Assembly: GCA_045123975.1 (NCBI GenBank)
Contig: JBGVKV010000005.1
Coordinates: forward strand, 1 to 23,550
Direction of reading: 5' to 3'
DNA length: 23,550 bases
Source: SIG701 sp045123975
GTDB taxonomy: Bacteria > Bacillota > Clostridia > Oscillospirales > CAG-272
The notes below the pieces were generated by a model, which searched no databases, had not been told where the DNA came from, and was given only the letters and a program-made list of their open reading frames with translations. Shown here one piece after another: positions 15,557 to 21,290 of this stretch (its first letter is position 1; the number at the start of each line of letters is the position of its first letter). The translations under genes and the position numbers were made by a program.

Positions 15557-16645
15557 TTATAAAAGCATCGGATCCAGCAGCGCGTCCAGAATAGCCAGAG
15601 CCGCCACCGCTTCGATCACGGGGACGGCGCGGGGGGCGATGCAGGGATCGTGTCGGCCGCCGATGACCAGTTTGGCACTCTCCATCCGGGACAGGCTGAC
15701 GCTGTCTTGTTCCTTGGCGATGGAGGGGGTGGGCTTGACAGCACAGCGGAAGAGGAGGGGCATACCGTTGGTCATGCCGCCCTGAATGCCGCCGCTGTGA
15801 TTGGTGGCGGTGAAGATCCGCTTCCCGTCGGTGAGAAAGGGATCGTTGGCTTCGGAGCCTCGCATTCGGGCGATCTCAAATCCTGTGCCAAATTCGATTC
15901 CCTTGACTCCGGGCACGCCGAAGAGCAGATGGGAGATGCGGTTTTCCATTCCCCAAAACATATGCTCACCCAGGCCTGCCTTCAGCCCGATGGCGGCACA
16001 CTCGATCACACCGCCGACGGAGTCGCAGTCCATACGGGCTTCGTCGATCAGCGCTTTCATTCTCTCGCCGGCTTCGGGATCCAGGGTGGGAAAATCATGG
16101 GAAAGAACTGTCTCAAAATCCTGTGCCGATACGGTAACGGGATCGAAGGATCGATCCTGTACGTCACCTACGGAGGCGATGTGAGCACCGATGCGGATAC
16201 CCTGTCGGGACAGGATCTGGAGGGCGATACCGCCGGCGATACAGAGGGGGGCCGTCAGCCGACCGGAAAAGTGGCCGCCGCCCCGCAGATCCACCGCGTC
16301 GCCGTATTTCATCACGGCGGCAAAATCCGCGTGGGAGGGACGGGGCACGTCCGGGACGGCAGGGTAATCCCCGGAGCGCATATTGGTGTTGTAGATCACG
16401 GCCTCCAGCATCTCGCCGTCCAGCGTGTCGTTTACCACACCGCTGAGAAAATGGGGCGTGTCCGCTTCTTTTCGCTGGGTGCCGTATTTGGTGGATCCCG
16501 GCGCACGGCGGGCAAGAAAGGCATGGAGGTCGTCCGTATCGATCTTCTCGCCGGAGGGCAGGCCGATCAGGCGGACGCCGATCTTCTCATCGTGGGATCC
16601 GCCGTAGATTTCCAGGTGCAGATTGCGTAAAAACGGATGGTTCAT
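15557..16645 (-). CDS. aroC: Chorismate synthase
   Basis: This 362-residue flavoprotein converts EPSP to chorismate, the last shared step. It shows RRAPGSTKYGTQRKEAD, RPSHADF (102-108, H105), GGGHFSGRLTAP, SVGGVIE and the C-terminal GRHDPCIAPRAVPVIEA, all signatures of the family. The N-terminal signature is altered: the usual GESHG appears as GGSHDE (15-20). The His is kept, but the Glu and final Gly are replaced. The rest of the sequence gives no sign of decay, so I consider it active. GGAGG lies close before the ATG inside the aroA coding end, and the two genes overlap by four bases (ATGA). Confidence 0.95.
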   Translation of the reverse strand: MNHPFLRNLHLEIYGGSHDEKIGVRLIGLPSGEKIDTDDLHAFLARRAPGSTKYGTQRKEADTPHFLSGVVNDTLDGEMLEAVIYNTNMRSGDYPAVPDVPRPSHADFAAVMKYGDAVDLRGGGHFSGRLTAPLCIAGGIALQILSRQGIRIGAHIASVGDVQDRSFDPVTVSAQDFETVLSHDFPTLDPEAGERMKALIDEARMDCDSVGGVIECAAIGLKAGLGEHMFWGMENRISHLLFGVPGVKGIEFGTGFEIARMRGSEANDPFLTDGKRIFTATNHSGGIQGGMTNGMPLLFRCAVKPTPSIAKEQDSVSLSRMESAKLVIGGRHDPCIAPRAVPVIEAVAALAILDALLDPMLL

Positions 16646-17922
16646 CGGATGTCCTCCTTTTCGTCGAATCGGCCGCCCAATGCGGCAACGTGGGATGTAA
16701 AGTCAGGGTAGGATTTACCTATCGCCTGTGCGTCGGTAACGGATACCGGTTCCCCCGCATAGAGGGATGCCACAAAGGCGCACATCACCAGTCGGTGATC
16801 CCGGAAAGAGGAAACGGTACCGCCGGAGAGAGGCCGGCCGCCGCGGATCACGATGGCGTTTTCGTCGGAGGTAATATCCGCACCCAAGGTGCGCAGCAGC
16901 TGGGTCACGGAGGCAACCCGATCGCTTTCCTTGATGCGAAGACGGGCAATGCCCGTGATGCGGGTCTCCCCCTCCGCTCTCGCTGCCACGGCAGCAATGA
17001 CAGGCACCAGATCGGGGATCTGAGATGCATTTAGGCAAATGCCGTGTAAAGGGGCAGGGGATACGGTGACGGCATCACCGTCCACCGTTACGTTGGCACC
17101 GAACTGACGCAGCACGTCCACGATGCGCCGGTCGCCCTGGGGGGAGTGTATATCCAATCCTGTGACGGTAACGGGCCCGGTGCCCACGGCTCCGGCCGCC
17201 AGCCATAGGGCGGCGTTGGACCAATCTCCCTCCACGGTGATCCGGCGGGGGGATTGGTATCCGCCCGGGTGTACCGCATAGGTTTTTCCGTCGGAAGATG
17301 TATTTATGCAAATGCCGAATTTGGCCATAGCGTCCGTGGTGATGCGGATGTAGTCGGCGGATTCTACGGTTCCCGTCAGGGATATTTGCGATTCGCCGTC
17401 CATCAGGGGCATAGCCATCAGCAGCCCACTGATAAACTGGGAGGAAACGCTGCCGTCGATCTCATACCGGCCGGCGGTAATCTGCCCGGTGAGAGGCAGG
17501 GGCTCCGTTTCGGGATCCTTCGGCAAAACAGCGCCGTGGCGGATCATCTCTTCATACAAGGGGGAGAGTGGACGCCGGGGGAGTCTGCCATGGCGGATAA
17601 AGCGGGCGGGGATGCCCAATGCCGCCGTCAGAGGCAGAAGAAATCGCAAGGTGGATCCGGATTCGCCGCAGTCCAGGGCGGCGTCCGAGGACTTTTCGGT
17701 GGCAGGAATGACGGTAAATCCGTCCTCGGTGCGTCGGATATCCGCACCCAAAGCGCGAAGGCAGCGTGCCGTTGCGGCGATGTCCTCGCTGATTGTGGGG
17801 CAAAGGATTTCCGTGGGCGCATCCGCAAACGCGGCGCAGATCAAAAGACGGTGCGCCGCCGATTTGGAGGGAATGGCGCTGATCCTGCCGCCCCGGATGG
17901 GGGCATGAAAGGTGAGAGTCAT
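16642..17922 (-). CDS. aroA: 3-phosphoshikimate 1-carboxyvinyltransferase (EPSP synthase)
   Basis: This 426-residue enzyme joins shikimate-3-phosphate and PEP to form EPSP, the sixth step and the target of glyphosate. SKSAAHR (19-25) carries K20 and R25 of the active site. CGESGSTLRFLLPLTAA corresponds to the PEP-site loop that reads GNAGTAMRP in the E. coli enzyme, with the key Gly kept but other positions changed. RLRIKESDR, FRDHRLVMC and IGKSYPDF close the list. The changed loop makes it a divergent variant, and glyphosate response cannot be judged from the sequence. GGAGGT precedes the ATG, which overlaps the aroB stop (ATGA); the end overlaps aroC in the same way. Confidence 0.96.
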   Translation of the reverse strand: MTLTFHAPIRGGRISAIPSKSAAHRLLICAAFADAPTEILCPTISEDIAATARCLRALGADIRRTEDGFTVIPATEKSSDAALDCGESGSTLRFLLPLTAALGIPARFIRHGRLPRRPLSPLYEEMIRHGAVLPKDPETEPLPLTGQITAGRYEIDGSVSSQFISGLLMAMPLMDGESQISLTGTVESADYIRITTDAMAKFGICINTSSDGKTYAVHPGGYQSPRRITVEGDWSNAALWLAAGAVGTGPVTVTGLDIHSPQGDRRIVDVLRQFGANVTVDGDAVTVSPAPLHGICLNASQIPDLVPVIAAVAARAEGETRITGIARLRIKESDRVASVTQLLRTLGADITSDENAIVIRGGRPLSGGTVSSFRDHRLVMCAFVASLYAGEPVSVTDAQAIGKSYPDFTSHVAALGGRFDEKEDIR

Positions 17923-18971
17923 ACCTGACCTCCCGACAAAAAGGCGGGCAGATCCGCAACGGGAATCCGCTTCAGTGTGCAGGCGCCGATGCCGGTGGGC
18001 AGAACCACGTCTATGTGGTCGCCTTCCCGCTTTTTATCGCGGGTGGCCGCTTCGTAGAGATCCCCGATGCCGTACTTCGTTTCCTTGGGAAGGTTGTATT
18101 TTTTCAAAAGAGCACAGAGTGCTGTCAAAACTGTTTCGGGGCACAAACCTTGACCGATGGCGTACCGGGTAGCAATCACCATACCGATAGCCACGCCGTG
18201 GCCGTGCATCAGAGAAAATTCCGAGCGGAGCTCGATGGCGTGTCCCGCCGTGTGGCCGAAATTCAGATGCTTCCGTACACCGTGATCCGTTTCATCCTCC
18301 TCAACGATCCGTGCCTTCTGGGCCACGCACCGGGCGATGACGGTTTCCATATCCGGCGCTCCGGCTGCCTCCAGTACAGAGAACAGATCCGCGTCACCGA
18401 TGACGGCGTATTTGATTACCTCGGCAAAGCCGTCGGCGAGGATTTCCGGCGTCAGGGTATTCAGCGTATCGGGATCGCACAGCACCAAGGAGGGATGGTG
18501 GAAGGCTCCCGCCAGATTCTTGCCTGCGGGCAGATCCACGGCGGTCTTGCCGCCCACGGAGGAATCCACGCAGGAGAGCAGGGTGGTGGGAATGCCTACG
18601 TAGCGGATGCCCCGCAGATATACGGCGGCGGCAAAGCCGGCCAGATCCCCTACCACACCGCCGCCCAAAGCGCAGACGATGTCGGTGCGGGTAAAGGCGT
18701 TTTCCGCCAAAGCGTTCAGCAGGCCGATCAGCGAGTCGGTGTTTTTGGAGGCTTCCCCGTGGGGGATAACGAATTCCGCCGTATCCAGTCCGGCCCCGTG
18801 GAGGGACGTAAGCAAAGTATCCCCATAGAGGGAGCGGACGGTATCGTCGGTAACCACCATCACGCGGCATTGTCCCATGATATTGCGGATGTGCTCGCCC
18901 GCCCGGGCAAGGATGCCGGACTCGATGTGAATATCGTAGGGGCGGGACAGCTGTACGGTAATCGTTTTCAT
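17919..18971 (-). CDS. aroB: 3-dehydroquinate synthase
   Basis: This 350-residue NAD- and metal-dependent enzyme cyclises DAHP to 3-dehydroquinate, the second step. It has DDTVRSLYG, PHGEASKN, the nucleotide-binding ALGGGVVGDLAGFAAAVYLR, GIPTTLLSCVDSSVGGKTAV, FAEVIKYAVIG and the metal-ligand stretches KHLNFGHTAGHAIE and HGHGVAIGM. I place the start at the ATG at 18971: AAGGAA (18977-18982) is an appropriate distance upstream, and the family starts near MKTITVQL. The in-frame ATG 14 codons earlier would lie inside tyrA. It is ten bases after tyrA and overlaps aroA by four. Confidence 0.95.
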   Translation of the reverse strand: MKTITVQLSRPYDIHIESGILARAGEHIRNIMGQCRVMVVTDDTVRSLYGDTLLTSLHGAGLDTAEFVIPHGEASKNTDSLIGLLNALAENAFTRTDIVCALGGGVVGDLAGFAAAVYLRGIRYVGIPTTLLSCVDSSVGGKTAVDLPAGKNLAGAFHHPSLVLCDPDTLNTLTPEILADGFAEVIKYAVIGDADLFSVLEAAGAPDMETVIARCVAQKARIVEEDETDHGVRKHLNFGHTAGHAIELRSEFSLMHGHGVAIGMVIATRYAIGQGLCPETVLTALCALLKKYNLPKETKYGIGDLYEAATRDKKREGDHIDVVLPTGIGACTLKRIPVADLPAFLSGGQV

Positions 18972-18981
18972 AAGATCTTCC

Positions 18982-19818
18982 TTATTTTCCGTCAATGGAT
19001 TCTTTAGCCTCACGGCCGTCTTTCAAAAGGGTACGGGTGGTGTCTGTGTCCCCGTTCCGTATGGCATCCCGATACTCGGTGAGGGACGCGATCAGCGTAT
19101 CCAGCTCCGATACCAGATGCTCTTTGTTCTCGATGAACAACTCGCTCCACATCTCTTCGTTCAGTCGGGCTACCCGGGTCAAATCCTTGTAGGAACCGGC
19201 GGAGAATCCCTTGTGGGAGCGTGCCGTGGGTGATTTCACGTAGGCGTTGGACACCACGTGCGCCAGCTGGGAGGTGAAGGCGATCATCTCGTCGTGCTGA
19301 TCCGCCGTGGTCACGGTCATACGGCCGAATCCGGCGGGAGCCAGTGCCTTCTTTACCCGATCGAGAAGAAATATATCGTCAAAGGTAGGGGGAACCAGCA
19401 CCATGGACGCTCCGTGGAACAGATTCTCTCTTGCGTGCTTGAATCCGGAATATTGGGTGCCCGCCATAGGATGGCCGCCCACGAAGGTGAAGCCGTGCTG
19501 TCCGGCCAGAGCAAATCCAATGCGGCATACGGTGCGCTTGGTGCCGCACAGATCGATCACCAAAGCATCCTTTGCGATGAGAGGGGCAATATCCTTCATA
19601 TATTCAATAGCCGCCTGTGGATAAAGAGCGATAAGAATTAAATCACAGGAGGGAATCGTGTCGGCAGTCAGTACTCCGTCCACAACTCCCTGCAGACGGG
19701 CGTATTCCACGATGGTGGAATCCCGGTCTGCCGCCAGGACGACGGCGTCGCTGTTCTTTTTGTATGCCTTTGCCATGGATCCGCCGATCAGGCCGAGGCC
19801 GATGATGCCGACGGTCAT
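18982..19818 (-). CDS. tyrA: Prephenate dehydrogenase
   Basis: This 278-residue cytoplasmic enzyme oxidatively decarboxylates prephenate to 4-hydroxyphenylpyruvate, the Tyr branch. The Rossmann glycine motif GIIGLGLIGGSMA (4-16) is followed by ADRD with D31, an acidic residue that usually favours NAD. GGHPMAGTQ (114-122) is the family's substrate-site His motif, and SPTARSHKGFSAGSYKDLTR is also typical. There is no C-terminal ACT domain, so direct Tyr feedback through such a domain is not expected. The start codon overlaps the aroF stop by four bases (ATGA). Confidence 0.95.
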   Translation of the reverse strand: MTVGIIGLGLIGGSMAKAYKKNSDAVVLAADRDSTIVEYARLQGVVDGVLTADTIPSCDLILIALYPQAAIEYMKDIAPLIAKDALVIDLCGTKRTVCRIGFALAGQHGFTFVGGHPMAGTQYSGFKHARENLFHGASMVLVPPTFDDIFLLDRVKKALAPAGFGRMTVTTADQHDEMIAFTSQLAHVVSNAYVKSPTARSHKGFSAGSYKDLTRVARLNEEMWSELFIENKEHLVSELDTLIASLTEYRDAIRNGDTDTTRTLLKDGREAKESIDGK

Positions 19819-20819
19819 GCCCGCACCACTTCCAGAATCCGCTTTACGTCTTCGGCAACCTGCCCGAACTGCTCGGGTGTCAGGGACTGGGGACCGTCAC
19901 AAAGGGCGTGCAGAGGATCGTTGTGCACCTCGATCATCAGACCGGCCGCACCGCAGGCAGCCGCGGCGTAGGCCATGGGCTTTACGTACCGTGCCACACC
20001 GGTGGCATGGCTGGGATCCACGATCACGGGCAGATGACTCAGCTCTTTCAGAACGGATACGGCGGACAGATCCAGGGTATTGCGGGTGTAGGTTTCAAAG
20101 GTGCGGATGCCGCGCTCGCACAAAATTACGTTTTCGTTACCGCCGGCCATAATGTACTCGGCGCTCATCAGCCATTCCTTCAGCGTGTTGGCAAGGCCCC
20201 GCTTCAGAAGGATAGGTTTGTTGGTCTTGCCCAGTTCCTTGAGAAGCTCAAAGTTCTGCATGTTCCGCGCGCCTACCTGGATCACGTCCACGTCTTCGAA
20301 GAGGGGAAGATGGTTGGCGTTCATGATTTCCGTAACGATGGGCAGGCCCGTCTCCTTTTTTGCCTCCAGAAGAAGCTCGATTCCCTCGGCCTTCAAACCC
20401 TGGAAATCGTAGGGAGAGGTGCGGGGCTTAAAAGCACCGCCGCGGAGCATGGTGGCGCCCAGACGCTTGACCTCGCGGGCGATGCCGATCAGCTGCTCCT
20501 CGCTTTCTACGGAGCAGGGGCCGGCGATGAAGGTAAAGATATCGCCGCCCACGGAGGTATCGCCCACCTTGACGACGGAGTCGTCGGGGTGGAACTTGCG
20601 GTTGGCGCTCTTGAAGGGCTCGCTGATGCGGGTGACGGATTCCACCACCTCCAGACCGGCGAGAAGATCGCCGTCGATCTTGGCGGTGTCACCGATCAGG
20701 CCGAGAACCGTCTGATATTCACCGCGGGAGATGTGTACGTCCAACCCGACGGAGCGGATCCACTCTACGATATTCTGAATTTGTGTTTCGGTGGCGGTAT
20801 TTTTCAAAACGGCTATCAT
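19815..20819 (-). CDS. aroF: 3-deoxy-7-phosphoheptulonate (DAHP) synthase with N-terminal ferredoxin-like regulatory domain
   Basis: This 334-residue enzyme condenses PEP with erythrose-4-phosphate, the committed step. The layout matches the Thermotoga maritima type: an ACT/ferredoxin-like domain (about 1-67) that in that enzyme mediates Tyr and Phe inhibition, then a beta/alpha barrel. Metal ligands are visible as C102 (AGPCSVES), H271 (DPSHATG), E297 (MIEVHN) and D308 (CDGPQSL). LRGGAFKPRTSPYDFQG and QVGARNMQNFELL are also diagnostic. I start at the ATG at 20819, since GGAGGAA (20825-20831) is close by and the family starts near here; an upstream extension would run through the attenuator. 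It is the first structural gene of the eight-gene operon. Confidence 0.96.
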   Translation of the reverse strand: MIAVLKNTATETQIQNIVEWIRSVGLDVHISRGEYQTVLGLIGDTAKIDGDLLAGLEVVESVTRISEPFKSANRKFHPDDSVVKVGDTSVGGDIFTFIAGPCSVESEEQLIGIAREVKRLGATMLRGGAFKPRTSPYDFQGLKAEGIELLLEAKKETGLPIVTEIMNANHLPLFEDVDVIQVGARNMQNFELLKELGKTNKPILLKRGLANTLKEWLMSAEYIMAGGNENVILCERGIRTFETYTRNTLDLSAVSVLKELSHLPVIVDPSHATGVARYVKPMAYAAAACGAAGLMIEVHNDPLHALCDGPQSLTPEQFGQVAEDVKRILEVVRA

Positions 20820-20864
20820 AATTGTTCCTCCGGTTAGGTATAATACTTTCTGTAAGTTGTCGGA

Positions 20865-20903
20865 TAAAAAATGAAGCCTCACAGCGCATTCACTGTGAGG
20901 CTT
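20865..20903 (-). terminator. Attenuator terminator in the aro operon leader
   Basis: On the minus strand AAGCCTCACAG (20903-20893) pairs perfectly with CTGTGAGGCTT (20884-20874) around an eight-base TGAATGCG loop. CATTTTTTAT follows. It lies 64 bases after the leader-peptide stop codon and 45 bases before the aroF start codon. A strong intrinsic terminator ahead of the operon it seems to belong to is the expected sign of transcription attenuation. Confidence 0.93.
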
Positions 20904-20937
20904 TCCCAAAAAACGGAATCGGTGGGATGACCCATAT

Positions 20938-20979
20938 TCGCAGTAAAAATTACGCAACAAATCACTCTTACTTTTTTAC
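20938..20979 (-). promoter_or_regulatory. Candidate antiterminator and pause segments of the aro attenuator
   Basis: By hand pairing on the minus strand, TTTACTGCGA (20947-20938) can pair with TCACAGTGAA (20898-20889), the 5' arm of the terminator plus loop, at nine of ten positions including one wobble. The overlapping TTTTTAC (20949-20943) can instead pair with GTAAAAA (20979-20973), the last codons of the leader peptide. That gives the classic competing 1:2, 2:3, 3:4 arrangement. A ribosome stalled at the Tyr codons just upstream would cover segment 1 and free segment 2. The helices are modest, and I could not compute energies. Confidence 0.5.
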
Positions 20980-21030
20980 GATGTAATAAAAGTAAAAGTA
21001 ATAAAATGCGTATGCGAATACGTTTCTCAT
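20968..21030 (-). CDS. Phe/Tyr-rich leader peptide of the aro operon
   Basis: This 20-codon reading frame (ATG 21030-21028, TAA 20970-20968) encodes a peptide whose core reads FAYAFYYFYFYY. Four Phe and six Tyr make up half of it, with eight of them crowded into codons 9-16 and no Trp. GGAG lies about 12 bases upstream. The promoter starts transcription about 40 bases earlier, and the attenuator terminator follows 64 bases after the stop. It closely parallels the pheA and trp leader peptides of enterobacteria: shortage of charged tRNA-Phe or tRNA-Tyr would stall the ribosome and change leader folding. The two amino acids are exactly the end products of this operon (pheA, tyrA). The peptide itself probably has no other function. 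Confidence 0.92.
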   Translation of the reverse strand: MRNVFAYAFYYFYFYYIVKK

Positions 21031-21075
21031 CTTTTTACGCTTCTCCGTGTGTATATTCACCCTAAGGTTGGTTTC

Positions 21076-21104
21076 ATTATAGCACCCGGAGATGGGACTG
21101 TCAA
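21076..21104 (-). promoter_or_regulatory. Consensus promoter of the aro operon
   Basis: On the minus strand, a perfect TTGACA (21104-21099) and a perfect TATAAT (21081-21076) are separated by 17 bases, with a TGC extension ahead of the -10 box. Transcription would start near 21069, giving a 5' leader of about 250 bases. A fully consensus promoter fits a system where control is exerted afterwards, by attenuation. Confidence 0.93.
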
Positions 21105-21174
21105 GGCATTGTGCGAAAAAAACGGCGTGTAGACGATAAAAAACAATGTGTCCGGATGCATTTTTATGCACCTA

Positions 21175-21198
21175 TGTAAAAACAATGTTGTTTTTACA
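21175..21198. promoter_or_regulatory. 24-base palindrome, candidate operator between aro and acyl-CoA synthetase promoters
   Basis: TGTAAAAACAA (21175-21185) and TTGTTTTTACA (21188-21198) form a perfect inverted repeat with a two-base TG centre. It ends 20 bases before the -35 box of the acyl-CoA synthetase gene. Related half-sites continue downstream: ACAAT (21196-21200) with ATTGT (21210-21214), and ATTGT/ACAAT overlapping the -35 box. The spacing suggests a dimeric repressor or activator site. The binding protein is unknown, and the sequence does not match the FapR site I know. Confidence 0.6.
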
Positions 21199-21218
21199 AT
21201 AAATTCAAAATTGTTGTA

Positions 21219-21247
21219 TTGACAATAATTTTGCACTGTGGTATACT
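21219..21247 (+). promoter_or_regulatory. Promoter of the acyl-CoA synthetase gene
   Basis: A perfect TTGACA (21219-21224) and TATACT (21242-21247) are separated by 17 bases. Transcription would start near 21254, about 37 bases before the start codon. ATTGT/ACAAT half-sites flank and overlap the -35 box. Confidence 0.88.
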
Positions 21248-21290
21248 GTTCCGGAAATGGAAAATCACCGGATTGCGGAGGTTTTAAGTT

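Noticed and set aside
18972..19013. A 14-residue upstream extension of aroB
   Set aside because: It lies inside tyrA and lacks a ribosome binding site; the ATG at 18971 has AAGGAA at a good distance and matches the family's N-terminus.
20826..20872. A possible extra promoter (TATTAT) between the attenuator and aroF
   Set aside because: No acceptable -35 box is found at 16 to 18 bases upstream.
20820..20960. An N-terminal extension of 47 residues on aroF
   Set aside because: It would translate through the attenuator terminator. The family start and a strong GGAGGAA site both point to the ATG at 20819.
20820..21070. A T-box in front of the aro operon
   Set aside because: No GGGTGG T-box core or Stem I motif is present; the leader peptide and terminator explain the region.
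20968..21171. A longer 67-codon version of the leader-peptide frame
   Set aside because: Its start would lie upstream of the -35 and -10 boxes and of the transcription start near 21069, so only the inner ATG at 21030 can be on the transcript.
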